Below are positions 17,441 through 26,280 of a stretch of 54,781 nucleotides of DNA, in pieces. Position numbers and translations under genes: made by a program. The stretch lies in the NCBI RefSeq assembly GCF_029215995.1, contig NZ_JAEMVB010000012.1, positions 1 through 54,781 on the forward strand, written 5' to 3'. Positions within the stretch are counted from its first letter, which is position 1. Every line of letters starts with the position of its first letter. A model generated the notes under the pieces. The model was not told the DNA's origin. It saw only the letters and a list, made by a program, of their open reading frames with translations, and ran no database searches. The stretch is from Sulfurimonas sp. SAG-AH-194-L11 (GTDB taxonomy: Bacteria > Campylobacterota > Campylobacteria > Campylobacterales > Sulfurimonadaceae).

Positions 17441-18177
17441 TGCAAAAAGAGAAGATTTTTAACATTGCTAACAACATAACATTTATGAGAATTATAGTCT
17501 CATTTATCGCGTTTGCTTTAGTGCTTAGTGGAGATATAAAACTCCTTTTAGTGGGGATTATCCTTATCGCATACTCAGAACTCACAGATATGCTTGATGG
17601 TTACTTAGCACGTCGTGACAACTGTGTAACAAGTCTTGGAAAACTCCTCGATCCACTCTCTGATAGTATCTCGCGTTTTATGTACTTTTTTGCCTTTGGA
17701 TATATGGGGCTTTTTCCTTTATGGCTTGTAGTTGTGCTTTTTGTTCGCGACATCATAGTTGCTTACATAAGAACATATATGTCCTTGATGGGCATAGCGA
17801 TGGGAGCTCGTTTTAGTGGCAAGGCAAAAGCACTTGTACAGTTTGGCGGGCAGTATCTCCTTCTTTTTATGCTTTTAGTCTTATATATGAACAATGGTCA
17901 GACTTATAGTGAAGAGTATCTTATGATGATGACTATTATTGGAACAGTGTCAACATTTCTTATTCTGTTTGCACTCAAAGTAAAAGGTGCATATTATTGG
18001 TACTCACTTCTTGGATATGTCGCATTCCTTATCCCTTTTTACACTATAAATAAGTTTGATATTACCCTTGATATCTCTTACTCTATTGGTGTGATGGTTG
18101 TTGTTGCTCTTGTAACTTTATGGTCTTTACTAGATTATATATCTGCACTTGTTACAGCTATGAAAGGTGAGCAGTAA
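17440..18177 (+). CDS. CDP-alcohol phosphatidyltransferase (PgsA/PIS-like)
   Basis: An integral membrane enzyme of 245 residues that transfers a phosphatidyl group from CDP-diacylglycerol to an alcohol. The signature is complete: D-x2-D-G-x2-A-R-x8-G-x3-D-x3-D in TDMLDGYLARRDN...GKLLDPLSDS (about residues 51-76). It is longer than a usual PgsA (about 180-200 residues), with extra C-terminal helices. The acceptor cannot be told from sequence: glycerol 3-phosphate (PgsA) is common, but the inositol-phosphatase-like neighbour makes an inositol- or other polyol-phosphate acceptor worth considering. Start and stop codons overlap those of both neighbours (TAATG), showing a translationally coupled operon. 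Confidence 0.87.
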   Translation: MQKEKIFNIANNITFMRIIVSFIAFALVLSGDIKLLLVGIILIAYSELTDMLDGYLARRDNCVTSLGKLLDPLSDSISRFMYFFAFGYMGLFPLWLVVVLFVRDIIVAYIRTYMSLMGIAMGARFSGKAKALVQFGGQYLLLFMLLVLYMNNGQTYSEEYLMMMTIIGTVSTFLILFALKVKGAYYWYSLLGYVAFLIPFYTINKFDITLDISYSIGVMVVVALVTLWSLLDYISALVTAMKGEQ

Positions 18178-18923
18178 TGGACAAAGAAGTTCTTGAAGTT
18201 ATTTCAAAAATTGATGTTTTTTATAAAGAGTTGTATGAGAGAACAAACGATTCAGTGCAAGTAAGTCTTAAAGATAATGGAACTTCTGTAAGTCAGTTCG
18301 ACCTTGATGCAACTGCATTTTGTATAAAAATTATTAAGGAAATCTTTCCAAATGCCAACATCTGGATAGAAGAGGATGCTGCGATACTCAAAGTCGATGA
18401 TAGTGAGTATACTTTTGTTATCGACCCACTTGATGGTACCGCTTCTTTTTTGCGTGGGTATCCTATTTGGGGTATTGGTATTGGAGTATTAAAAGCAGAT
18501 AAGCCTCTTTTGTCTTACTTTTATGGACCCGCTTGTAATCAAAAGTATTTAGCATATGAGAATAAAATTTTTGTCAATGACAAAGAACTTGACAATCAAA
18601 ACAATGTGGTAAATGCGGACACAAAGACTATCTTTATAAGCTCGCGTTTACATAAAAAGATAGACTTTAAAGAGTTTGAAGAACTTAAACTCAGAAACTT
18701 TGGCTCAACACTCTACCATGTAGTTATGGTTGCTTTAGGAAAGGCAGAAGCAGTGCTTATCGGTTCTTGTTATATTTGGGACTTAGCAGCTGCATTTTAT
18801 CTAGGAGAGAAGCATGGGTATGCTTTTTATGATTTTAAAGAGAAACAAGAGCTCTCTCTAGAAGAACTGATGTCTTATAAAGATAAGAAAATTGATTGTA
18901 TCTTAGAGTTTAAAAAAGTGTAG
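18177..18923 (+). CDS. Inositol monophosphatase family protein
   Basis: A 248-residue metal-dependent phosphatase of the IMPase/FBPase/CysQ superfamily. Metal and catalytic motifs are present: IEEDA (about 64-68), FVIDPLDGTASFL and, near the C-terminus, YIWDLAAAFYL (the WDxAA motif). Possible substrates in the family are inositol phosphates, 3'-phosphoadenosine 5'-phosphate and sugar bisphosphates. Its place between a phosphatidyltransferase and a GDPD-like gene argues for a lipid headgroup phosphate, but a CysQ-like role fits a sulfur-metabolising organism too. ATG overlaps the upstream stop. Confidence 0.87.
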   Translation: MDKEVLEVISKIDVFYKELYERTNDSVQVSLKDNGTSVSQFDLDATAFCIKIIKEIFPNANIWIEEDAAILKVDDSEYTFVIDPLDGTASFLRGYPIWGIGIGVLKADKPLLSYFYGPACNQKYLAYENKIFVNDKELDNQNNVVNADTKTIFISSRLHKKIDFKEFEELKLRNFGSTLYHVVMVALGKAEAVLIGSCYIWDLAAAFYLGEKHGYAFYDFKEKQELSLEELMSYKDKKIDCILEFKKV

Positions 18924-18942
18924 TAGAGACACGAGGAGAAAG

Positions 18943-19722
18943 ATGAAACCTAAGCTAGAAAATAAAAAATATGTTTACCACCGTGCATTAAATACAATAA
19001 GTGCATTTGAAGAGTTTTTAGAGTTAAATGCAGAGTCAAAAGTAGAACTCGCAGCTGAGGGAGATATATGTTGGGCATATATAAATGGTGCATTTACTAT
19101 ATATATTCACCATCCTGATGTGCAAGGTAAGTCTCTCTCAAATGAACAAGTCTCAGAACTTTTAGAAAAAGATGAACTCCTTACTTTAGATAAACTACTC
19201 TGTATAAATAGTGAAGTGAACTTCATTTTAGAGTTAAAGACAGGAAATGGTGCACTAGAAGATTTCTTTTTTGCATTTAAAGAGATACTCCAAAAATATA
19301 AGCTTAAAAATGTTGTTGTAGATGCCTTTAGTGTAGAGCAGTTAAAAGCTTTAAAAAAAGTGATGCCTGAGATACAAACAAGTCTGCATACAAAGTTCGT
19401 AATGGGTAAGTATGTTTTAGAAACAAGCTTTGAGAAACCCTATGTGCGTTTACACAATATGTATGATTTGAGCTTTATAGACTACATCACTATCTCTTAC
19501 ACTTCAACACATGTAAACCTTTTTAATCTCGATATTGACAGAAGTTATAGAGATGTTTTTGCAGCAAACAAGAAGTTAAATCTAGGCTCGGTAAAATCAC
19601 TAGAAACATTTGATAAAGTTATAAATTCTAAAACTGAGTATATATATTTACGAAGTAAGGAAGTAGTTATGAACTATGAAAAAGTACTACAAGAGTATGA
19701 AAATAAAAGGAAAACTGTATGA
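18943..19722 (+). CDS. Possible GDPD-like (glycerophosphodiesterase fold) protein
   Basis: A 259-residue cytosolic protein that I cannot assign firmly. The pattern resembles a degenerate glycerophosphodiester phosphodiesterase TIM barrel: YHRALNTISAFEEFL near the start (compare HRG..ENT.AAF), then VELAAEGD (compare ELDV), IYIHHP (compare a VxHD catalytic His), a helix ending in LLTLDKLL, and NFILELKTG (compare LNIELK). The Glu-x-Asp metal pair and the Gly after HR appear altered, so activity is uncertain. It lies 19 bp after the IMPase-like gene with AGGAG before its ATG, and its stop overlaps the MscS start (ATGA). Confidence 0.5.
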   Translation: MKPKLENKKYVYHRALNTISAFEEFLELNAESKVELAAEGDICWAYINGAFTIYIHHPDVQGKSLSNEQVSELLEKDELLTLDKLLCINSEVNFILELKTGNGALEDFFFAFKEILQKYKLKNVVVDAFSVEQLKALKKVMPEIQTSLHTKFVMGKYVLETSFEKPYVRLHNMYDLSFIDYITISYTSTHVNLFNLDIDRSYRDVFAANKKLNLGSVKSLETFDKVINSKTEYIYLRSKEVVMNYEKVLQEYENKRKTV

Positions 19723-21548
19723 AGAAAAGAGTATTTGTAGTTCTGTTTATATTGTTAAGTTCATTGTTGAGTAGAGCAAGTATACACTACCCTGAATTTG
19801 TTGTAAATCAGATGAGTATAGTTGAGAAGATGGATGAGAGTAATACTACTAGTGAAAGTATAGGAGAATTACTTCAAGAACAAAATAGACTCTATGAAGA
19901 GTCTATGAACTTTATAATGTCAAATAAAAAGAAGTTTATAGAAAATGTAGAGCAGTATGAAGATGAAATATTTTCCTTAAATAAAGTCATGACTATAAAT
20001 AGAAGAGCAGGTAATACTTTTGCTGTCTTACGTGATGAGGTCGCTTTAAAAATTTACCTCATTTTACGTAGTCAAAACAGAATGGTAAAATCTATACTCA
20101 TTGCCTTGGATTCTGATACACTTCAAGCATATGAAACTAAGTTAAATGATATTGTAAACAGTAATCAAGAAGAGGTACAAAAGTACTTTACAAAAGATTA
20201 TGCACAAGTTTTAGCACTTAATGAAGAGAGCAAAATTTTAGCAATAGCTAAAAAAAATATACATGAGTTACGACTGCTTGAGACTGTGAATGCTGACTTG
20301 ATTGCTTATATTTATAAGTTTAGTCCAAAAATGTATAGGTTAAATAAGTACTCAAAGTATCATCTAATCTCAGTAGCAATATATATAAACTCTCTATCCC
20401 TTGTAGAAGTACTTAATCCTATTTTAGCATCGTATGGTTTGAGTGTAATTAAACTTATCTCTATGTTACTACTGATACTTCTTATATACTTTTTTAGAAA
20501 AGTAGTCTATGTTTCTATAGAACGCTATATATTTAAAATAGATTTACTTAACAAGTACTCAGTAGAAATATCGCAGAAGATAAAAAGTTCTCTTGAAGCT
20601 CTTATCATTGTTATAAATATAAATATGCTTATATATGTTTATCTAGACTTTAGTTCTGTAGAAGTTATAACAAGGTTTTTTAATATAGTCTATGGATTTT
20701 TCTTTACACTCATTTTATATAAAGTAGTAAATACTATAGCAAAAGTTAAACTTTATAGTGAAAATATTAATAAGTCTAATATTAAAAATGATTTAGTGAA
20801 TGTCGGAATTAAAATAGTAAACTTTATTATCATAATGATAGGAGTTTTAATTATGCTCTTTTTTGCCGGAGTAAACTTAACAGCAGTTCTCTCTGGTCTT
20901 GGTATTGGTGGTTTTGCTGTTGCTTTTGCTGCAAAAGATACCATAAGTAACTTTTTTGGAACTTTGTCTATTTTGTTTAGCGATGTTTTTTCTCAAGGTG
21001 ATTGGATAGAGATAGATGGGCATCAAGGGGTGGTTGTAGAGATAGGTCTGAGGGTAACAACTATACGAACATTTGATAATGCACTTATCGCAATTCCAAA
21101 TGGAACCTTTGCTTCTAATGATGTGAAAAACTGGGATAAACGCATACTAGGTCGTCGAATAAAAATGCATATAGGTGTAAAGTATGACTCAAAAAGTGAA
21201 GATATAAAGTCTGCTATACAAGCTATACGTGTAATGCTTGATGCTCATCCTGGTATAGCAACAAAAGCAACAAAGTACTCACATCATAATGAAAAATCAC
21301 ATACTGCTAAGCTTGTCTCTAAAGATGACTTAGAGGGTGTAAAGAATAACCTCTTAGTGTATCTTGATAATTTTGGAGATTCAAGTATTAATATCTTAAT
21401 TTATTGTTTTTCTAAATCTGTAAGATGGGTAGACTGGCTTGAAACAAAAGAGGATGTTATGCACAAAATCATGGCTATTTTAGAAGCTAATAATTTAGAA
21501 TTTGCTTTTCCATCACTCTCTATTTATAATGAAACACAGGAGAGCTAA
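19719..21548 (+). CDS. MscS-family mechanosensitive channel
   Basis: A 609-residue inner-membrane protein. A signal-like start (MKKRVFVVLFILLSSLLS) leads into a long, helical periplasmic domain (about 20-220), then several membrane helices, ending with the pore helix typical of MscS (VLSGLGIGGFAVAFAAKDTISNFFG, about residues 388-413) and the cytosolic beta domain with FSQGDWIEIDGHQGVVVEIGLRVTTIRTFDNALIAIPN. The large N-terminal domain places it with MscK/MscM-like, longer channels. It releases solutes under hypo-osmotic membrane tension. It closes the phospholipid-type operon; its ATG overlaps the previous stop. Confidence 0.93.
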   Translation: MKKRVFVVLFILLSSLLSRASIHYPEFVVNQMSIVEKMDESNTTSESIGELLQEQNRLYEESMNFIMSNKKKFIENVEQYEDEIFSLNKVMTINRRAGNTFAVLRDEVALKIYLILRSQNRMVKSILIALDSDTLQAYETKLNDIVNSNQEEVQKYFTKDYAQVLALNEESKILAIAKKNIHELRLLETVNADLIAYIYKFSPKMYRLNKYSKYHLISVAIYINSLSLVEVLNPILASYGLSVIKLISMLLLILLIYFFRKVVYVSIERYIFKIDLLNKYSVEISQKIKSSLEALIIVININMLIYVYLDFSSVEVITRFFNIVYGFFFTLILYKVVNTIAKVKLYSENINKSNIKNDLVNVGIKIVNFIIIMIGVLIMLFFAGVNLTAVLSGLGIGGFAVAFAAKDTISNFFGTLSILFSDVFSQGDWIEIDGHQGVVVEIGLRVTTIRTFDNALIAIPNGTFASNDVKNWDKRILGRRIKMHIGVKYDSKSEDIKSAIQAIRVMLDAHPGIATKATKYSHHNEKSHTAKLVSKDDLEGVKNNLLVYLDNFGDSSINILIYCFSKSVRWVDWLETKEDVMHKIMAILEANNLEFAFPSLSIYNETQES

Positions 21549-21612
21549 ACTAAGGGCATAAAGCTAGTTTCAGTCTATTTGGATAAAATCACTTCTAAAA
21601 TCCATATAAAGA

Positions 21613-22236
21613 ATGTTTATGCAACAGACACAATCAAGAATCAACCTTTATGCACTTCTCTCTCGCATCATGCTTCAAGAGTTAGATGTAGAGATGCTCA
21701 AGATGATAAAAAACGATGAAACTATTTTAGACTTTTTCCCAACTTTTAAAAAGTGGGCACCGCTTAGCGAAATGGCTGAACAAAAACTTTTAGAAGAAGT
21801 TATAAATCCTGACTTCGTAAACCTTTCAGTTCTTCACCTCATTCCGTATGAAACTTTTTACACACGAGAAGATCAAATGATAGAGACAGGCGGAGCAAAT
21901 CCTGTAACTGACATCTACTCGGCTTATGATTTTATGGTTGACTATGAAGTGGCTCGTACACTTTCATCTGATCATATCGGTGTTGAGTTAGAGTTTATGC
22001 ATCATCTAGCAAATGCAGAGCTACAAGCACTCAAAGATGGAAACACAGATGCCGTAAAAGAGTTACGTGAAACACAGCATGAGTTTTTAAACAAGCACCT
22101 TTTACAATGGGCACCAATGTATCTTATAAACATGAAATATGAAGCAAGAACACCTCTTTATTATGATGGTGCAGAGATGGCGTTAGAGTTTATCTTAAGT
22201 GATAATGAGTATCTTACAAAAGAGATTAGTGCATAA
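21613..22236 (+). CDS. TorD/DmsD-family molybdoenzyme chaperone
   Basis: A 207-residue, all-helical cytosolic protein resembling TorD-like chaperones, which bind the twin-arginine signal of molybdopterin enzymes and hold them until cofactor insertion. Supporting features are NLYALLSRIML at the start (compare the R.YxLLS..f pattern), YETFYTRED, and GVELEFMHHLANAEL (compare the E-LxFM..L motif), followed by a helix with EFLNKHLLQWAP. The next gene, a polyferredoxin, starts immediately after its stop. This association is familiar from formate dehydrogenase loci in Campylobacterota, though no molybdoenzyme gene lies in the window. Confidence 0.8.
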   Translation: MFMQQTQSRINLYALLSRIMLQELDVEMLKMIKNDETILDFFPTFKKWAPLSEMAEQKLLEEVINPDFVNLSVLHLIPYETFYTREDQMIETGGANPVTDIYSAYDFMVDYEVARTLSSDHIGVELEFMHHLANAELQALKDGNTDAVKELRETQHEFLNKHLLQWAPMYLINMKYEARTPLYYDGAEMALEFILSDNEYLTKEISA

Positions 22237-23331
22237 ATGTTACACTTAAATGCAGGCTTATGTGTACGTTCACTGAGTGTAGAGAGTGAATGTAACAAGT
22301 GTGAGTTAGTATGCCCTACAACTGCTATTGCAATAGGGGAGAGTAACCTTCCTGCTATTAACTTTTCAGAGTGTGTAACATGTGGAGCCTGCAACGCAGT
22401 TTGTCCAACTGAAGCACTTACTTTGGATGAGTTTGATGCTACTAACTTCTTTTTTGACTTTGTAGAAGATGAAGAGAATCTACTTTCATGTCGTAAAAAT
22501 GTGCCTTGTATATCGGCTCTGAGTATTGAGCATATTATCTCTTTAGCAGTACTCAAAAAAGAGATAGTTTTTGATATGGGTTATTGTGGGGAGTGTGACA
22601 TCGCACACACTTGTCATAAACAGATACTTCAAAACTATGAAGAGGCGTCATACCTTTTAGAAGCTATGGAAAATGAAGCAGTTATAAAGTTAGAAAATAT
22701 CTGTTATGAAGATGAGTCAAAAAACTCAAATCGTCGAGACTTTTTAAATGCGGCTAATCTTAAAACTATAGCTAAAGTGAAAAAAAGTTTTGAAGATGAA
22801 GTGCAAAAAGCGAGTGATGAACTTACAGAACATACTTTAGAAAAAACAGATATAGCACTTCTGCGAAGAAAAACGATTCCAAATCGCCGTAAAATATTTT
22901 TTACAGCTATTAAAAGAGTTACTACACCCTCAGAGTTTCATATAGTAGATGCGACAGAGGTGAGTTTTACTTCCCAAAAGTTAATGAATGAAGAGGCTTG
23001 TACTGCATGTCAAATGTGCTACCGTGTCTGTCCAACAGGAGCTTTAGTTTCTGATGTAAAAAACTCTAAGATAGACTTTGACCCTTTTCTTTGCATAAAG
23101 TGTCATATCTGTCATGATGTGTGTGAACCAAATGCCATTACACTCTCTACTTCATATAATGTAAAAGAGTTTTTTGAACCAACTGTTCAAAACCTTATGA
23201 GCTTTAATGTACGGCGTTGTGATGAGTGTGACATGGTATTTAGCACAAACAGTGCTGATAGAATGTGTTACAGATGTAAGTGTGAAGATGAAGAAGCAAG
23301 AGAGCTTTGGGGAATTACCGATGATATGTAA
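22237..23331 (+). CDS. Polyferredoxin, 4Fe-4S binding protein
   Basis: A 364-residue cytosolic iron-sulfur protein. Cysteine motifs are CNKCELVCP and CVTCGACNAVCP near the N-terminus, then GYCGECDIAHTC, a helical middle (about 145-235), CTACQMCYRVCP and CIKCHICHDVCEP, and finally CDECDMVF with CYRCKCED, which looks like a zinc ribbon. That is four ferredoxin-type clusters in two pairs plus two extra Cys sites. There is no signal peptide, so it is not the periplasmic subunit of formate dehydrogenase; a role in electron supply or cofactor maturation for a molybdoenzyme is inferred from the TorD-like neighbour. Confidence 0.85.
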   Translation: MLHLNAGLCVRSLSVESECNKCELVCPTTAIAIGESNLPAINFSECVTCGACNAVCPTEALTLDEFDATNFFFDFVEDEENLLSCRKNVPCISALSIEHIISLAVLKKEIVFDMGYCGECDIAHTCHKQILQNYEEASYLLEAMENEAVIKLENICYEDESKNSNRRDFLNAANLKTIAKVKKSFEDEVQKASDELTEHTLEKTDIALLRRKTIPNRRKIFFTAIKRVTTPSEFHIVDATEVSFTSQKLMNEEACTACQMCYRVCPTGALVSDVKNSKIDFDPFLCIKCHICHDVCEPNAITLSTSYNVKEFFEPTVQNLMSFNVRRCDECDMVFSTNSADRMCYRCKCEDEEARELWGITDDM

Positions 23332-23346
23332 AGAAGGAGAGAAGAT

Positions 23347-24105
23347 ATGATGAATGATGACAACCAGATTTCTCGCCAAACAAAACTTTTTGGTTTTATA
23401 GGTGTAGAGGCTGGAGTAAGTAGATTCTCAGCGATTATGAACAAGAAGTTCAAAGCTAATGATGATGATACAATGATAATACCTATGAACATTCGTGAGG
23501 ATGACCTATACTTTACAGTAAGTAATATGAAAAAGTCACAAGTAAATGGAGCTGTTATATCAAGTGAGTTTGTCACTGATGTTGTAGATATACTAGATAA
23601 TGCATCAGAAATGGTAAAACGCAGTGGTATGTGTGACATACTTTATCGTGAGGGTGAAACACTTCGTGGTGATCTCTTTAGTGTACGAGTTTTAACTGAG
23701 TATCTAAAAGATATGATGGTAAATAAAGTAGCTATTATCGGAACCAACCATTATGCAAAAGCATTTTCACTCTTAGCATGTGGATTTAATGTAAGTTATT
23801 TTAATGATTCACTTGAAGAGTTGATGGCGTTTAGTGTTGAGATGGATTTAAAAGATGCAGATATTAACCGTATTGCAAATGATATATCTGTAGATTTTTC
23901 AACTTTTGATCTTGTACTTGATTTTTCAAATCTTGAATCTTTAAGTATGATAGAGAAACTACCAAAACTTTCAATGGATATGAAAAATGATAAACAGTTT
24001 TCTGTTTTAAAAATGAGAGCCTTAGAATTAAATACAGAGTATGTGAGTTATGATGGTATTATCGAAAAATTAACAGCAACAGCATATAGAGAAATTAAAA
24101 AATAG
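23347..24105 (+). CDS. AroE (shikimate dehydrogenase)-fold protein, probably not AroE
   Basis: A 252-residue protein of unassigned function. The N-terminus KLFGFIGVEAGVSRFSAIMN and the later GAVISSEFVTDVVDILD and LRGDLFSVRVLTEYL follow the layout of the shikimate dehydrogenase substrate domain (IGxPxxHSxSPxxHN, then GxNVTxPxK, then GxNTDxxGF). The serine-serine, Lys-Asp and Asn-Thr-Asp residues that bind shikimate and do catalysis appear absent. A Rossmann-like start, NKVAIIGTNHYAKAFSLLACG, follows at about residue 130. I infer a catalytically repurposed AroE fold. It has AGGAG before the ATG, lies 15 bp after the polyferredoxin gene and precedes another hypothetical; both probably serve the same molybdoenzyme-linked task. 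Confidence 0.55.
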   Translation: MMNDDNQISRQTKLFGFIGVEAGVSRFSAIMNKKFKANDDDTMIIPMNIREDDLYFTVSNMKKSQVNGAVISSEFVTDVVDILDNASEMVKRSGMCDILYREGETLRGDLFSVRVLTEYLKDMMVNKVAIIGTNHYAKAFSLLACGFNVSYFNDSLEELMAFSVEMDLKDADINRIANDISVDFSTFDLVLDFSNLESLSMIEKLPKLSMDMKNDKQFSVLKMRALELNTEYVSYDGIIEKLTATAYREIKK

Positions 24106-24118
24106 AGGAGATAAAGAT

Positions 24119-24622
24119 ATGAATGAAGATTTAAGTGATTTAAGAGCAGAGTTTGATAAGTTTGTAAAACAAGAGTGTGCTATCGGTGAAGATGGACAGA
24201 TTCAACAAAACAAAGATGGTGGTGATCAGGTTGATGAAGAGCCTGTACCTCAGTTTGTTGATGCTCTTACAGAGAGATTGCTTGCTCCTGCTATAAGTGG
24301 TGTATATCTCTCTCGCATAGACATCAAACGTGTTGCAGAAGCTATAGATGAGTCTATTCCTATTAAAGAGCGTACAAAGATGGTACGAGCACTCTTTCGT
24401 CATACGACTAAAAAAGAGTATCTCGCTGGTGCATTTAAAGAGATAACAAAACATATCAACGGTCGTGTGTTGATTTACAAAGAACTCGGTGAAGCTTTTC
24501 CTGCCTCAAAGTCTATTTTTGATGAAAATATTGCTAAAGCAAATAAGATGGCAAAAATGTTTGAAACAATCATAAATGACTTTGAAGAGATAGAACCTAC
24601 TTCTGATCCATTAATGGTATAA
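24119..24622 (+). CDS. Hypothetical protein of the molybdoenzyme-accessory cluster
   Basis: A 167-residue, acidic cytosolic protein with an unstructured segment (EDGQIQQNKDGGDQVDEEP, about 24-42) followed by a helical domain: FVDALTERLLAPAISGVYLSR, VAEAIDESIPIKERTKMVRALF, EYLAGAFKEITKHING, and a final long helix. There is no membrane segment or Cys motif; I do not recognise a family. It follows the AroE-fold gene by 13 bp with GAGGAG before its ATG, so it belongs to the operon that starts at 21613. Conservation of this gene next to formate dehydrogenase in relatives would be the best clue. Confidence 0.62.
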   Translation: MNEDLSDLRAEFDKFVKQECAIGEDGQIQQNKDGGDQVDEEPVPQFVDALTERLLAPAISGVYLSRIDIKRVAEAIDESIPIKERTKMVRALFRHTTKKEYLAGAFKEITKHINGRVLIYKELGEAFPASKSIFDENIAKANKMAKMFETIINDFEEIEPTSDPLMV

Positions 24623-24631
24623 TAACTAGAT

Positions 24632-24826
24632 ATGTTAGATAATACTAAACGAGCAAATATTAAACATGGTGATTCTGTGGCGATTGTTTTAAAACAAGAC
24701 CAAGATACAGGACACCTCACTGATGGTATAGTTCGTGATCTTTTAACTAAGTCTGTGTCTCATCCTCACGGAATAAAAGTAAGACTAATGAGCGGTGAAG
24801 TAGGGCGAGTTAAAGAAATATACTAA
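24632..24826 (+). CDS. YwbE family protein
   Basis: A 64-residue protein with the pattern of the YwbE/DUF2196 family: RANIKHGDSVAIVLKQDQ, TGHLTDGIVRDLLTKS, and HPHGIKVRLMSGEVGRVKEI. It is a small beta-barrel, KOW-like fold of unknown function, found widely in bacteria. It lies 9 bp after the preceding gene and 17 bp before pyk, so it is likely co-transcribed with either. Confidence 0.85.
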   Translation: MLDNTKRANIKHGDSVAIVLKQDQDTGHLTDGIVRDLLTKSVSHPHGIKVRLMSGEVGRVKEIY

Positions 24827-24843
24827 CTGTAAAGGTATTTCTT

Positions 24844-26280
24844 ATGAAAAAACGCACGAAAATTTTAGCGACAGTTGGTCCTGCTTCAGACTCCTTAGAG
24901 ATGCTCGTTGCACTTATAAAAACAGGTGTCAATGTCTTTCGTCTTAACTTCTCACATGGCACACACTCTCAACATCTTGTAGTTTTAAAGCGTATTCGTG
25001 AGGCTATGAAAATTACAGGTCTTGTTGTAGGAGTACTTCAAGATATCAGTGGTCCTAAAATTCGTATAGGAGAACTCAAAGAGGATTTTTTCTTAGAAGA
25101 AGAGGATACTCTAATCTTTACTACGCAAGAGGTAGTAGGTGAACAACTCTCAAGTTCATCTTATCAGGTCAGCATAAATTACCCACAGATTTTAAAACAG
25201 TTACATGTAGGTGATTATATCTATCTTTATGATGGTATTATCCGTACAAAAGTCATCCAAGTAGATGAAACACATGTAAAAGTTCAAGTAGAAAATCGTG
25301 GTATTTTATCTTCTAAAAAAGGTGTTAATTTCCCCAATACTAGACTTGGAGTGGATGTTTTAACAAGTAAAGATAAGAAAGATATAGAGTGGGGTGTCAA
25401 AAATGGAGTAGACTTTATGGCTATCTCCTTTGTTCAGACTGCACAAGATATGATAAATGCAAGAGCTATAGTTAAGAGTCATGGAGGCGAGCAAAACCTT
25501 ATAGCAAAGATAGAAAAATTTGATGCAATAGAAAATATAGATAGGATTATACAAGAGAGTGATGGTTTAATGGTTGCTCGTGGAGACTTAGGTATCGAGG
25601 TACCATACTATGAAGTGCCAAATCTTCAAAAGATGCTTATAAATAAAGCAAATGCAGCAAGTATCCCTGTCATAACAGCTACTCAGATGCTTCTCTCAAT
25701 GACAAAAAATGAGAGAGCAACTCGTGCGGAGATAAGTGACATAGCAAATGCAGTCATGGATGGAACAGATGCAGTTATGCTCTCTGAGGAGAGTGCTATA
25801 GGGGAGCATCCTATTCTTGCAGTTGAGACAATGTCAAACACAATCTGTGAGACAGAAAAACTATATAAATACTATCGTTATGAAGGGTATACAAATAAGG
25901 ATATGGGAGATACTATCAGTGAGTCAGCAGTAAGACTTGCAAGTGATTTAGATGCAAAAGGTATTTTTGCTATAACTTCTTCAGGTTCTAGTGTAAGAAA
26001 GCTTATACGTTATAAGCCTAAAAAGAGTATTTATGCTATTACACATAATGAACAAGTACGAGGTCAGATGAGTCTTATTTGGGGTGTAATACCTTTGATG
26101 TCAGTAGAAGAAGTATCTTTAGAAAAAATAGTAAACTCATTTATGAAACGTGGTTTAAAAGAGGGTTCTATAAAAAAAGAGCACTCATACATACTTACCG
26201 CAGGAGACCCAATAGGAAAAGCAGGCTCTACAAATATGATAAGAGTTATTTCTAGTGCAGATATGCAACACTTTAGTTAA
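24844..26280 (+). CDS. pyk: Pyruvate kinase
   Basis: Last step of glycolysis, phosphoenolpyruvate plus ADP to pyruvate plus ATP. The 478-residue length is standard. The N-terminus TKILATVGPAS and VNVFRLNFSHG, the active-site signature NLIAKIEKFDAIENID with its Lys, MVARGDLGIEVP, PVITATQML and DGTDAVMLSEESAIGEHP are all present, and the C-terminal regulatory domain (ESAVRLASDLDAKGIFAITSSG) is complete. The stop overlaps the convergent pgpA-like gene by 8 bp. In an autotroph or organic-acid user it would work mostly for anabolic carbon flow. Confidence 0.96.
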   Translation: MKKRTKILATVGPASDSLEMLVALIKTGVNVFRLNFSHGTHSQHLVVLKRIREAMKITGLVVGVLQDISGPKIRIGELKEDFFLEEEDTLIFTTQEVVGEQLSSSSYQVSINYPQILKQLHVGDYIYLYDGIIRTKVIQVDETHVKVQVENRGILSSKKGVNFPNTRLGVDVLTSKDKKDIEWGVKNGVDFMAISFVQTAQDMINARAIVKSHGGEQNLIAKIEKFDAIENIDRIIQESDGLMVARGDLGIEVPYYEVPNLQKMLINKANAASIPVITATQMLLSMTKNERATRAEISDIANAVMDGTDAVMLSEESAIGEHPILAVETMSNTICETEKLYKYYRYEGYTNKDMGDTISESAVRLASDLDAKGIFAITSSGSSVRKLIRYKPKKSIYAITHNEQVRGQMSLIWGVIPLMSVEEVSLEKIVNSFMKRGLKEGSIKKEHSYILTAGDPIGKAGSTNMIRVISSADMQHFS

